Source of the DNA: Asanoa sp. WMMD1127
GTDB lineage: Bacteria; Actinomycetota; Actinomycetes; Mycobacteriales; Micromonosporaceae
Assembly (NCBI RefSeq): GCF_029626225.1
Contig: NZ_JARUBP010000001.1
Span: forward strand, 3,472,001-3,536,000
Direction: 5' to 3'
Length of the DNA: 64,000 bases
Under the pieces are notes generated by a model. It had not been told where the DNA came from. It did no database searches and saw nothing but the letters and a program-made list of their open reading frames with translations. Below are positions 56,061 through 64,000 of the stretch, piece by piece. Position numbers and translations under genes: made by a program. How positions within the stretch are numbered: the first letter of the stretch is position 1; every line of letters starts with the position of its first letter.

Positions 56061-57198
56061 AAGAGCCCGGCGCGTCCGGAAGCCACCGCCAGCGCAGTCA
56101 GACCGTGCACCGCAGGAGCCAGCGCGCGCCACCCGCGCAGCCAGAGCCTTGCCCGGTGAGACCGACCACCACCGCGCAGCCGCAGCCAGACCGCCCCAAC
56201 CGGCGCTCGCCTGGCAACCTCGTGATCCCGGCCCCGGCGCCGCCGCCCTGCGGGGCCTTGCCACGCGATCGGCCTTACAGCGCCGCGGCTTTGTCGCTTC
56301 GGGGCCTTGGCGGCGTCGCCGGCCTACCGGCCCTGCCCTACAGCACAGTTCCGCCGCTTAGGCAGCCGGAAGGTCAGGGCGATTCGCCGCCTCGCCGCCC
56401 CCGCTGGCCGCGTGATCGACCGGCTCATGACCTTTCCGGTCATAACGTTTGCGGCGACGCTGCGGGCCACGTGCTCGCGGCTTCGCGGCTCCGCTGTCCC
56501 GTAGCCTCGCCGCCGTGCGGGTCGCGGGCTGGCTGCCCTGCTGCCCTGCCGCCCTGCCGCCCTGCCGCCCTGCCGCCCTGCCGCCCGCGGGCTCGCTGCC
56601 GCACGGCTTCGCGGCCCCCACCACCTTGCGGTGTTTGTGGCCCGCCGCCTCGCGTCTCCACCGCCTTGCGCCCCCGGGCCGTCGTATCGCGGCTGTGCGG
56701 CCTGCACCACCGCTGCTTCGCGGCCCGCCAACATGCGGTCTTATGACCCGCCCCCTCGCGGTCCTGAAGCCTTCCGCCTTGCGGTCCTGAAGCCTTCCGG
56801 CTTGCGGCACCGCCGTTTCGTGCCGCGCCGCGGTTTGAGCGCTTGCGGCCTTGCGGGTCCTGCGGTCCGCCGTCTCGCGTCCGCGACAATGCCGCCTTGC
56901 GGCTCGTCGTCTCGCGGCCACGCGGTCCCGTCGTCTCGCGCCAGTGCCGCGTTGCGGTCCGCAGCCTTGCGGTGTTGCGGCGTGCCGCGTCGCGGCCCTG
57001 GCGGCGTGTGGGCCCGCGGTCCTGCGGCTGCCGCCTCGGGCCGTGTGGCCCCGCCGCTTTGCGGTTCTCGGGGCCTGCGGTCCTGCAGCCCGCCGCCTCG
57101 CGGGTCCTGCTGGAGCCGTGGCACGGCCGGTCGCCTCATCTCGTCAGCAGACTCGCCTTGTGCAAGGGAAATCGCTAAGCGGGCCCTGTCCTAAAAGG
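56061..57198. other. 1.1-kb low-complexity spacer without a credible gene
   Basis: All six frames are rich in Arg, Pro, Ala and Cys with no family resemblance. The DNA is built of short related words such as CTTGCGGTCCTG and CCGCCTCGCGG, including a 23-bp tandem copy of TGCGGTCCTGAAGCCTTCCG at about 56766-56811. It looks like sequence grown by local duplication. It ends just before the IclR gene stop. Confidence 0.55.
56533..56588. repeat. 8-bp microsatellite
   Basis: About six copies of GCCCTGCC in a row, the first with one base changed (GCCCTGCT). An 8-bp period rules out a stable reading frame. Confidence 0.85.
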
Positions 57199-57885
57199 TC
57201 AGAGGCCGGAGAGGCGTTGGCCGGCGCGGACCACAGCCATCGCGTGGCGGTCGCCGGGGCGGCGGCCGAGCCGCTCGATGGGTCCCGAGACGCTGATCGA
57301 GGCGATCACGCGCCCGGTCCGGTCACGGATGGGGGCCGAGACGCTGGCCACGCCAGGCTCCCGCTCGGCAACGCTCTGGGCCCAACCGCGACGCCGGACC
57401 TCCGCGAGTGTCCTGCCGGTAAACTTGCAGCGTGGCAGCAGGGGCATGACCGCCTCCGGCGGCTCCCAGGCGAGCAGGATCTGGGCGGCCGAGCCGGCCG
57501 TCATCGGTAGGACCGAGCCGACCGGCACCGTGTCGCGCAGGCCACTGGCGCGTTCCGCGGCGGCGACGCAGATCCGTTCGTCGGCACGGCGCAGATAGAG
57601 CTGGGCGCTCTCGCCCGTCGCGTCTCGCAATGCGGACAGCAGCGGCTCGGCGGCGGTGAGCAGCACATCGGGCGCCGCGTTGGCCAGCTCGCCCAGGCGG
57701 GGGCCGGGGCGCCAGCGTCCCTGTGTGTCGCGCACGAGCATGCGATGGATCTCCAGCGCCTGCGCCAAGCGGTGGGCGGTGGCCCGGGGCAACCGGGTCC
57801 GCTCCACGAGTTCGGCCAGGCTGGCGCCGTCGACACAGGCCGCGAGGATCACCACCGCCTTGTCGAGGACGCCGACACCGCTCAT
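57199..57885 (-). CDS. IclR-family regulator (LtbR/NdgR type)
   Basis: 228 residues. N-terminal winged helix (VGVLDKAVVILAACVDGAS, LAELVERTRLPRATAHRLAQ) and C-terminal IclR effector domain (VPVGSVLPMTAGSAAQILLA). The N-terminus MSGVGVLDKA and its place divergent to leuCD match LtbR/NdgR, which represses leuCD in corynebacteria and controls amino acid genes in Streptomyces. The ATG at 57885 is chosen on that basis. The 49-bp spacer to leuC should hold its site. Confidence 0.92.
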   Translation of the reverse strand: MSGVGVLDKAVVILAACVDGASLAELVERTRLPRATAHRLAQALEIHRMLVRDTQGRWRPGPRLGELANAAPDVLLTAAEPLLSALRDATGESAQLYLRRADERICVAAAERASGLRDTVPVGSVLPMTAGSAAQILLAWEPPEAVMPLLPRCKFTGRTLAEVRRRGWAQSVAEREPGVASVSAPIRDRTGRVIASISVSGPIERLGRRPGDRHAMAVVRAGQRLSGL

Positions 57886-57934
57886 ACTGTGTCCCACAAG
57901 CCGAAACATACCTCCCAGAATTTAGGATGTCCAG

Positions 57935-59389
57935 ATGGTGGGAGTCACTCCGAAGCCAACGACGCCGAGGACCCTGGCCGAGAAGGTCTGGGACGCTCAC
58001 GTGGTGCGATCCGCCGAGGGCGAGCCGGATCTGCTCTTCATCGACCTGCACCTCCTGCACGAGGTGACGAGCCCGCAGGCGTTCGACGGGCTGCGCACCG
58101 CGGGCCGCACGGTGCGGCGCACCGATCTCACGCTGGCGACCGAGGACCACAACACACCCACGGGTTACAGCGACCCGGCGTTCAACCTTCGGCGCGGCGA
58201 CCCGTTGACGATCGCCGACCCGACGTCGCGGACCCAGATCGAGACGCTGCGCCGCAACTGCGCCGAGTTCGGCATCCGGCTGCACCCGCTGGGCGACGAC
58301 AACCAGGGCATCGTGCACGTCATCGGCCCGCAGCTCGGGGTGACCCAGCCCGGCATGACGATCGTGTGCGGCGACTCACACACCGCCACCCACGGCGCTT
58401 TCGGCGCGCTGGCGTTCGGCATCGGCACGAGCGAGGTCGAGCACGTGCTGGCCACCCAGACGCTGCCGCAGAGCCGGCCGAAGACCATGGCCGTCAACGT
58501 GGTCGGCGACCTGGCGCCCGGCGTGACCGCCAAAGACCTTGTGCTGGCGCTGATCGCGCAGGTGGGCACCGGCGGCGGCCGCGGCCACATCGTGGAATAC
58601 CGGGGCGAGGCGATCCGCAACCTCTCGATGGAGGGGCGGATGACGATCGCCAACATGTCCATCGAGTGGGGCGCCAAGGCCGGCATGATCGCGCCGGACG
58701 AGACCACCTACGCCTACCTCAAGGGCCGGCCGTACGCGCCGCAGGGTGACGCCTGGGACGCCGCCCTGGACCACTGGCGCAGCCTGCCGACCGACGACGG
58801 CGCGGTCTTCGACACCGAGGTGACCCTCGACGCCACCCGGATCAGCCCGTTCGTCACCTGGGGCACCAACCCCGGCCAGGGCGTTCCGTTGAACAGCAGC
58901 GTCCCGGCGCCGGCCGATTTCGAGTCCGACGCGGAACGCGTGGCGGCGACGCGGGCGCTGGAATACATGGCCCTGACGCCCGGCACGCCGATGCGCGACC
59001 TCGCGGTCGACGTGGTGTTCGTCGGCTCCTGCACCAACGGGCGGCTGGAGGACCTGCGCGCCGCGGCCGAGGTGATCCGCGGCCATCGGGTCGCCGAGGG
59101 CGTACGCATGCTCGTGGTGCCCGGTTCCGCCGCGGTGCGCGAGGCCGCCGAGATGGAGGGCCTCGACAAGGTCTTCGCCGACGCGGGCGCCGAGTGGCGG
59201 TTCGCCGGCTGCTCCATGTGTCTGGGCATGAACCCCGACACGCTCTCGCCCGGCCAGCGTTGCGCCTCCACGTCCAACCGCAACTTCGAGGGCCGTCAGG
59301 GCCGCGGCGGCCGCACCCACCTCGTCTCGCCACCCGTCGCCGCCGCCACCGCCGTGCGCGGTCGGCTGGCGTCGCCGGCGGACCTGTGA
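57935..59389 (+). CDS. leuC: 3-isopropylmalate dehydratase, large subunit
   Basis: 484 residues; aconitase-family enzyme isomerising 2- to 3-isopropylmalate, and citramalate-derived substrates for isoleucine. [4Fe-4S] cysteines in VGSCTNGR and [25 protein letters not shown] and [20 protein letters not shown] are typical. TAGGAT lies 6 nt before the ATG, so the mRNA is probably leaderless and is likely blocked by the divergent IclR protein. Confidence 0.97.
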   Translation: MVGVTPKPTTPRTLAEKVWDAHVVRSAEGEPDLLFIDLHLLHEVTSPQAFDGLRTAGRTVRRTDLTLATEDHNTPTGYSDPAFNLRRGDPLTIADPTSRTQIETLRRNCAEFGIRLHPLGDDNQGIVHVIGPQLGVTQPGMTIVCGDSHTATHGAFGALAFGIGTSEVEHVLATQTLPQSRPKTMAVNVVGDLAPGVTAKDLVLALIAQVGTGGGRGHIVEYRGEAIRNLSMEGRMTIANMSIEWGAKAGMIAPDETTYAYLKGRPYAPQGDAWDAALDHWRSLPTDDGAVFDTEVTLDATRISPFVTWGTNPGQGVPLNSSVPAPADFESDAERVAATRALEYMALTPGTPMRDLAVDVVFVGSCTNGRLEDLRAAAEVIRGHRVAEGVRMLVVPGSAAVREAAEMEGLDKVFADAGAEWRFAGCSMCLGMNPDTLSPGQRCASTSNRNFEGRQGRGGRTHLVSPPVAAATAVRGRLASPADL

Positions 59390-59418
59390 CGTCGGCGACA
59401 CCAGGGAGAGAAGGAAAC

Positions 59419-60006
59419 ATGGAGAAGTTCACCGTGCACACCGGCACCGCCGTCCCGCTGCGGCGGTCCAACGTGGATACCGACCAGATCATCCCGGCGG
59501 TGTACCTCAAGCGGGTGACCCGCACCGGCTTCGCCGACGGTCTGTTCAGCGCCTGGCGCGAGGACCCGTCGTTCGTCCTCAACGACCCGGCGTACGCCGG
59601 CGGCACGGTGCTCGTGGCCGGTCCGGAGTTCGGCACCGGGTCATCGCGCGAGCACGCGGTGTGGGCCTTGCGGGACCACGGTTTCCGCGCCGTCGTCTCG
59701 CCGCGGTTCGGCGACATCTTCCGTGGCAACGCCCTCAAGGAAGGCCTGCTGCCGGTCGAGCTCGAACTGCCCGCTGTGGAACAGCTGTGGGCGCTCGTCG
59801 AAGCGGATCCGACCACGTCGGTGACCGTCGACCTGGAGCGCCGCGAACTCCGTGCGGGTGACCACGTTTGGGCGTTCCCGCTCGACGATTTCAGCCGTTG
59901 GCGGCTCCTCGAAGGGCTCGACGACATCGGCCTGACCTTGCGCCACGAGGCGGAAATCACGGAGTATGAGCAGCGTCGACCGGCTTTTCTGCCGGCAATC
60001 GGCTAG
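59419..60006 (+). CDS. leuD: 3-isopropylmalate dehydratase, small subunit
   Basis: 195 residues, the swivel-domain partner of Leu[32 protein letters not shown] and [20 protein letters not shown] are family hallmarks. AGAAGGAA precedes the ATG, 29 bp after leuC. Confidence 0.97.
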   Translation: MEKFTVHTGTAVPLRRSNVDTDQIIPAVYLKRVTRTGFADGLFSAWREDPSFVLNDPAYAGGTVLVAGPEFGTGSSREHAVWALRDHGFRAVVSPRFGDIFRGNALKEGLLPVELELPAVEQLWALVEADPTTSVTVDLERRELRAGDHVWAFPLDDFSRWRLLEGLDDIGLTLRHEAEITEYEQRRPAFLPAIG

Positions 60007-60042
60007 CCCTTCCTCGGCCCTACGGCCGATCCCAGCGCCGAA

Positions 60043-60115
60043 TTCGCCCCCTCCGGTCCCACCGGAGGGGGCGAATCCGTTACGACACAACGGCTTTTTT
60101 CGGCGAGATGTTTGT
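60043..60115 (+). terminator. leuCD terminator (two hairpins)
   Basis: A perfect 15-bp stem from TTCGCCCCCTCCGGT (60043-60057) to ACCGGAGGGGGCGAA (60061-60075), then a second short stem CCGTT/AACGG followed by a run of six T. Together they are among the strongest terminators in the window. Confidence 0.85.
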
Positions 60116-60189
60116 GTACCGATGACAATGGGCATACGGTGCGCGCAGAATGGCTCGCGTTGAGGCCATGAAAACATCGGAGGGAAGTT

Positions 60190-60768
60190 GTGAACAAAGC
60201 CGAGCTCATCGAGGCGCTCGCCGCTCGCCTGGGGGACCGGAAGACGGCGACGGCGGCGCTCGACGCGGTCCTCGCCGAGGTCCAGCAGGCGGTCACCAAG
60301 GGAGACCGGGTGGCCATCACCGGTTTCGGTGTCTTCGAAAAGCGCGTGCGTGGTGCCCGAACAGCCCGCAACCCGCGCACCGGTGAAGCGGTGAAGGTCA
60401 AGAAGACGTCCGTTCCGGCGTTCCGCGCCGGCGCCGGCTTCAAGGAGATGGTCGCCGCCGGCCGCGTGCCGAAGGCGGCCGCCGCCAAGAAGACCACCGC
60501 CAAGGCCACCACGGCGAAGGCGACGCCCGCGAAGTCGACGACCGCCACGAAGGCGGCCGCGGCCAAGAAGACCGCCACCGCGACGAAGAAGGCCGCTCCC
60601 GCCAAGACGGCCGCCAAGTCGACGGCGACGAAGTCGACGACCGCCCGCAAGGCGGCCACCGCCAAGAAGACCAGCAGCGCGGCCGCCAAGAAGACCACGA
60701 CGGCCCGCACCACCGCCGCGGCCAAGAAGGCTCCGGCCCGGAAGGCGCCGGCCAAGAAGGCCCGCTGA
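60190..60768 (+). CDS. hup: HU-type DNA-binding protein with lysine/alanine-rich tail
   Basis: 192 residues. The first ~92 are a canonical HU domain ([39 protein letters not shown]); the last ~100 are repeats of AAKK, TAKA and TATKK, like histone H1, as in actinobacterial HupB/HupS. It compacts the chromosome. GGAGGGAAG lies before the GTG. The tail is a strong low-complexity signal and not an error. Confidence 0.96.
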   Translation: MNKAELIEALAARLGDRKTATAALDAVLAEVQQAVTKGDRVAITGFGVFEKRVRGARTARNPRTGEAVKVKKTSVPAFRAGAGFKEMVAAGRVPKAAAAKKTTAKATTAKATPAKSTTATKAAAAKKTATATKKAAPAKTAAKSTATKSTTARKAATAKKTSSAAAKKTTTARTTAAAKKAPARKAPAKKAR

Positions 60769-60782
60769 CCGGACGAGACGGG

Positions 60783-60812
60783 GAAGGCGCCCACCGGATG
60801 GTGGGCGCCTTC
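60783..60812 (+). terminator. hup terminator
   Basis: A perfect 13-bp stem GAAGGCGCCCACC / GGTGGGCGCCTTC with a GGAT loop, 14 bp after the hup stop. Confidence 0.85.
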
Positions 60813-60889
60813 GTCTGTGCCCGGTCCGCTGTGGACCCCTGACCGACAGGCGGTAGACGGCGGCCCGCGGGCTGCCGAGAATTGCTCGG

Positions 60890-62749
60890 GTGCGCCGCCC
60901 TTTCCTCACCACCGCCGCGATCGCGCTGGGCATCGTCCTGCTGACGGACGTGCTGCGCGTCTGGCTCCCGTCGATCATCACCATCTTCGGCCAGGCCGCG
61001 TCGACGCCGGCCGAGCTGATGGGTGGGTTCGCGCTGCTCTGGTTCGTCGGCGCGATCGCCGTCGTCCCGTTGCTGCGGCCCCTCGGCCCGCGCGGTGTGG
61101 CGCTGGCCGCCGGTGTCGCCCTCGCCGGCTGCCGGCTCGGGCTGCTCGCCACGAACGGTGGACAGGCACAGCTGTACGTCGCCAGCGCCGGTCTGTTGGC
61201 CGGCCTGGTGTGGCTGGCGGCGGTCGCCGTCACCGGCCCGACACCGGTGCCGGGACTGGTTTCCGGCCTCGCGGTGGGCACCGCGCTGCACGCCGCCGTC
61301 GGCACGTTCGACCTCACCTGGCGCGGCGGGGTGTTCGCATGGTCGGTGATTGCCCTGCTGTGCCTGGCATTCGTCGTCGCACAGCCGGCATTGACCGACC
61401 AGCCAAGCGGATCGGCGGCCTGGTTCGCCGTCGGGCCGGTGCTGCTGCTGTGGACGATGGTCGCCGGCTCGCCCGCGCTGGCCGGCACGGCGGTCTCCTA
61501 CGCGCTCGGCGAGGAGCCCGGGATCGCCGGTCCGGGCCCGGGTTTCCCGGTCGCCACCGCCGTCCTGTCGGCGCTGTCGGTCGGCCTGCTGGCGGCGGGC
61601 GCGTTGCTGCCGCGGCCCGGCGCGTTGGTGGCGGTGGCCGGTGCGGCCGTCCTCGTCGCCGGCACACTGGCGTTCGCGCTGTCCTGGGGCGCCGGCCTCA
61701 TGGTGGCCATCCCCACCACCGCGCTGGGTCTCGGCCTGGTGCTGTGCGCGACCGGCGTGCGTGCCGTCGGCACCGAACTCGCGCCGGTACGCGGATACGC
61801 GGCGGTCGGCGGCATGACGGTGTTCGCCGTCGCGGCGGTCGCCTACTACGCCTCCTACGACATCGGCTACCCCAACGAGTGGGTGCCGCCCGCGGTCGCG
61901 GCGCTCGTCGCGATCGTCGTGGCCCGGCCCCCGTACCGCTTCGTCGAGGTGTCCCGGTCCTGGGCCCTTGCCCCGGCCGCCGTCGTGGTCACGTTGCTGG
62001 CCGGGCTGCTGATGCCGATCGGGGCGAGCGCAGCCGGTGGCACCGCGACGCCGGGCGCGATCCGGGTCGTGGCCTACAACATCCGGATGGGCTTCGGGCT
62101 CGACGGGCGGTTCGACCTGCCTGGACTGGCGGACGCGATCCGCGCCGAGCGGCCGGACGTCGTGCTGCTGAGCGAGGTCGACCGCGCCTGGCTGCTCAAC
62201 GGCGGCCATGACACGGTCGCGCTGCTGGCCGACCGGCTCGGCATGCCCTACCGGTTCGCCCCGGCGGCCGACGCGGTGTGGGGCGACGCGGTGCTGACCC
62301 GGCTGCCGGTGGTCTACACCGCGACCACCCGGCTGCGCTCGGTCGGCGCGCCGACGGGGGCCCAGGCCCTCGGTGTCGTGCTCGACGCGGGTGGGACGGA
62401 GGTGGCGGTCGTCTCGACCCACCTGCAGCCGCCGCCGGACGGTGGCCCGGTGAGCCAGGCGCGGGAGGTGGCCGCGTTCGCCCGCGGGTTCGCGGCCGGC
62501 CGTCCGCTGGTCGTCGGGGGAGACCTCAACACCCAGCCGGGCGACCCGGCGTTCGCGGTCTTCACGGACGCCGGGCTGGTCGACGGGTTCGCGGCCGCAC
62601 GGCCGGTGCCGACGTCGCCCGCCGACGCGCCGCGTGAGCAGATCGACCACCTGCTGGTGTCGCCGGCCGTCGCGGTGACCGACGTCGTCGCGCCGCGCAC
62701 CGAGGCGTCCGACCACCTGCCGATCGCGGCGACGCTGACAGTGGGCTGA
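60890..62749 (+). CDS. Polytopic membrane protein with C-terminal endonuclease/exonuclease/phosphatase domain
   Basis: 619 residues. About ten membrane segments in the first ~380 residues, then an EEP domain from about 390: VVAYNIRMGFG, VVLLSEVDRAW, STHLQPPP, VGGDLNTQPGDPAF, IDHLLVSP and SDHLPIAA, with the metal and catalytic residues intact. The domain probably faces outward. It may act on a membrane phosphodiester. The smaller EEP protein at 45.8 kb has the same active-site order. The GTG lies ~80 bp after the hup terminator; AGAATT just before it may be a -10. Confidence 0.88.
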   Translation: MRRPFLTTAAIALGIVLLTDVLRVWLPSIITIFGQAASTPAELMGGFALLWFVGAIAVVPLLRPLGPRGVALAAGVALAGCRLGLLATNGGQAQLYVASAGLLAGLVWLAAVAVTGPTPVPGLVSGLAVGTALHAAVGTFDLTWRGGVFAWSVIALLCLAFVVAQPALTDQPSGSAAWFAVGPVLLLWTMVAGSPALAGTAVSYALGEEPGIAGPGPGFPVATAVLSALSVGLLAAGALLPRPGALVAVAGAAVLVAGTLAFALSWGAGLMVAIPTTALGLGLVLCATGVRAVGTELAPVRGYAAVGGMTVFAVAAVAYYASYDIGYPNEWVPPAVAALVAIVVARPPYRFVEVSRSWALAPAAVVVTLLAGLLMPIGASAAGGTATPGAIRVVAYNIRMGFGLDGRFDLPGLADAIRAERPDVVLLSEVDRAWLLNGGHDTVALLADRLGMPYRFAPAADAVWGDAVLTRLPVVYTATTRLRSVGAPTGAQALGVVLDAGGTEVAVVSTHLQPPPDGGPVSQAREVAAFARGFAAGRPLVVGGDLNTQPGDPAFAVFTDAGLVDGFAAARPVPTSPADAPREQIDHLLVSPAVAVTDVVAPRTEASDHLPIAATLTVG

Positions 62750-62808
62750 AACAGGCGCGGAAGCCGGCTGAGATCCACGAGGAGGGGTCAGAGACGGTGA
62801 CCCAGGGG

Positions 62809-63693
62809 TCAGAGCCGGTCCGCGGCGACGGTGCCGTCCGCGGCGAAGGCGAGCAACCAGCCGCCGCCCTTGGGGGTGCGGTAGTCGTCGGCGGCGCCGT
62901 GGTCGACCAGCTGGGCCAGCGCGCCCGGCATGACCTTGCCCTGGCTGCAGGCCACGAAGTCGACTCCCGCCGCGGCCAGCTCGGCCAGCCGGCCCGCGGT
63001 CGACAGCACCCGCTCGTCCTCGTTCTGGCCCGGCACCGGCTCGTCGAGGGCGGAGTCCGCCGCGATGGGAAGGTCGACGAGCGCGGCCAGCGGCTCGAGC
63101 GTCTGCCGGCAGCGCAGCGGCGTCGCCGACACCAGCTGGGCCGGCCGCAGCAGGGCGAGCAGGCGGGCCAGCTCGCCGGCCCGCGCCCGCCCCTCCTTGT
63201 CGAGCGGGCGGGCCGAGTCGGGGCCGGACCAGGTGCCGCGTTTGCCCGCGTGGGCGTGCCGGACCAGCCCGCAGACGGCGTTGATCGCCGGCAGGACGGC
63301 GAAGTCGCGTACGACGCGGGTGTCGTGTGAATAGGTCAGCAGCGCCAGCGCGTCGTCGACCGGCAGCCAGCGGACCTCGTTGACCTCGTCGGACTCGGCC
63401 ACCAGGGCGGGCTCTTCGCTGACGTAGCGCATCGACCAGTAGTCGACGGTCTTCGGGAAGCCCTCCCGCACCGTGTAGCGGGCGCCGGCCAGGCGCACCT
63501 GCGGCACGGCGTGCACACCGGTCTCCTCGGCCACCTCGCGCACCGCGGCGGCCAGCGGGTGCTCGCCGGACTCCAGCTTGCCCTTCGGCAGCGACCAGTC
63601 GTCGTAGCGCTCCCGGTGGACGAGGCAGATCTCGAGGCCGTCGCCAACCGGTCGCCACACCACGCCGCCGGCGGCGCGGATCAGGGTAGCCAT
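62809..63693 (-). CDS. NUDIX hydrolase fused to histidine phosphatase (MutT1-like)
   Basis: 294 residues. An N-terminal NUDIX domain with the box GKLESGEHPLAAAVREVAEE followed by TGV, and a C-terminal histidine-phosphatase domain starting LVRHAHAG. This two-domain form matches mycobacterial MutT1, which removes 8-oxo-(d)GTP and diadenosine polyphosphates. In this case the RHG motif of histidine phosphatases reads RHA. The ATG at 63693 lies within the 3' end of the upstream CHAD gene (13-bp overlap). Confidence 0.92.
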   Translation of the reverse strand: MATLIRAAGGVVWRPVGDGLEICLVHRERYDDWSLPKGKLESGEHPLAAAVREVAEETGVHAVPQVRLAGARYTVREGFPKTVDYWSMRYVSEEPALVAESDEVNEVRWLPVDDALALLTYSHDTRVVRDFAVLPAINAVCGLVRHAHAGKRGTWSGPDSARPLDKEGRARAGELARLLALLRPAQLVSATPLRCRQTLEPLAALVDLPIAADSALDEPVPGQNEDERVLSTAGRLAELAAAGVDFVACSQGKVMPGALAQLVDHGAADDYRTPKGGGWLLAFAADGTVAADRL

Positions 63694-64000
63694 CGCGTCC
63701 TTGTCGGTTCCGCGGCCACGGCCCACGCCTCCGGGAAGGCGGCCCGGGCGGCCCGGATCGCGGCCCGCTCCCGCTCGAACAGCCGGCCGGCGACGGCCGC
63801 GAGCTCCGTGTCACCGGGCGACTCGGCGGCCAGCGCCACCCACGTGTCGGCCGCCACGGCGGCGTCCTGGTGCTCACCGAGCAGGTTCTGCACGCGTCCG
63901 AGGGCCTTGGCCAGCTTGGCCGCCGGCCCGCCGATGACGGAGGCGACGGCGTCCACCGCGTACCTCGCCCGCTTGCCGTTGATGCGCACCGCGTGCCAGC
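63681..64000 (-). CDS. CHAD-domain protein, C-terminal end (start beyond window)
   Basis: About 105 residues visible, reading WHAVRINGKRARYAVDAVAS at the edge, then LGRVQNLLGEHQDAAVAADT. These are the last helices of a CHAD domain, a His-rich helical domain that binds polyphosphate and is often fused to CYTH. The start lies beyond 64000, so domain order is unknown. It overlaps the MutT1-like gene by 13 bp; together they could handle polyphosphate and nucleotide pools. Confidence 0.85.
   Translation of the reverse strand, partial: WHAVRINGKRARYAVDAVASVIGGPAAKLAKALGRVQNLLGEHQDAAVAADTWVALAAESPGDTELAAVAGRLFERERAAIRAARAAFPEAWAVAAEPTRTRWLP

Noticed and set aside
56013-57178. Several overlapping frames of 60-280 codons in the 56-57 kb spacer
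   Set aside because: All are Arg/Pro/Cys-rich translations of short duplicated DNA words and none resembles a protein family.
60440-63877. A 1145-codon minus-strand open frame across hup and the EEP gene
   Set aside because: It runs antisense to two clear genes and reads as low-complexity Arg/Ser/Pro.

Overview
The window is GC-rich DNA from a high-GC Gram-positive bacterium. Several traits fit the Actinobacteria: GTG starts are common, TANNNT -10 boxes often sit 5-7 nt before a start codon (leaderless genes), HU carries a lysine/alanine-rich tail, and an IclR gene faces leuCD. Gene order and content (gatCA, paired GGDEF-EAL proteins, ilvBNC-serA-leuB-ilvE-cimA-leuCD, LppU/SCO3897-type proteins) suggest Micromonosporaceae, but that is inference. 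I see no phage, transposase, CRISPR array or replication origin.

Layout. 1-16.6 kb is housekeeping and mixed genes: gatA (cut by the edge)-gatC, a membrane PAS-GGDEF-EAL protein, a thioesterase, an ArsR-type regulator divergent from an MFS exporter, a GT-C-like membrane protein, a 2-hydroxyacid dehydrogenase, a BNR-repeat protein overlapping a MoaD/ThiS-like carrier, a PQQ-type sugar dehydrogenase lipoprotein, a metallophosphoesterase, and glyA behind a ZTP-type riboswitch. 16.7-26.1 kb is a sugar module: a family-5 binding lipoprotein, two permeases and two ATPases, then a convergent LacI repressor and a divergent GH2 beta-mannosidase. Matching palindromes with core AACCGGTT or TCCGGTT lie just downstream of both promoters.

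26-60 kb holds most branched-chain amino acid genes: ilvD, ilvBNC, serA, leuB, ilvE, cimA and leuCD. ilvB and cimA each follow a leaderless 10-11 codon leader peptide, a hairpin starting at the leader stop, and a terminator with a T-run, so attenuation is likely. cimA with leuCD and leuB implies 2-oxobutyrate can be made through citramalate. Between them lie apbE, a pair of duplicated membrane-anchored LppU-like proteins, a tyrosine phosphatase, a PRC-barrel protein, a kinase-like protein, a MoxR-DUF58-VWA-protease operon, an alpha/beta hydrolase, a CGNR regulator, an FAH-family enzyme, and tRNA-Gln plus tRNA-Glu.

60-64 kb holds HU, a membrane endonuclease/exonuclease/phosphatase protein, a NUDIX-histidine phosphatase fusion and the end of a CHAD-domain gene.

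The long spacers (36.3-36.8, 40.1-40.9, 41.3-42.2 and 55.8-57.2 kb) have no credible genes. They hold hairpins, roughly 57-bp minisatellites, an 8-bp microsatellite and copies of a dispersed element of about 60-80 bp found five times in the window.
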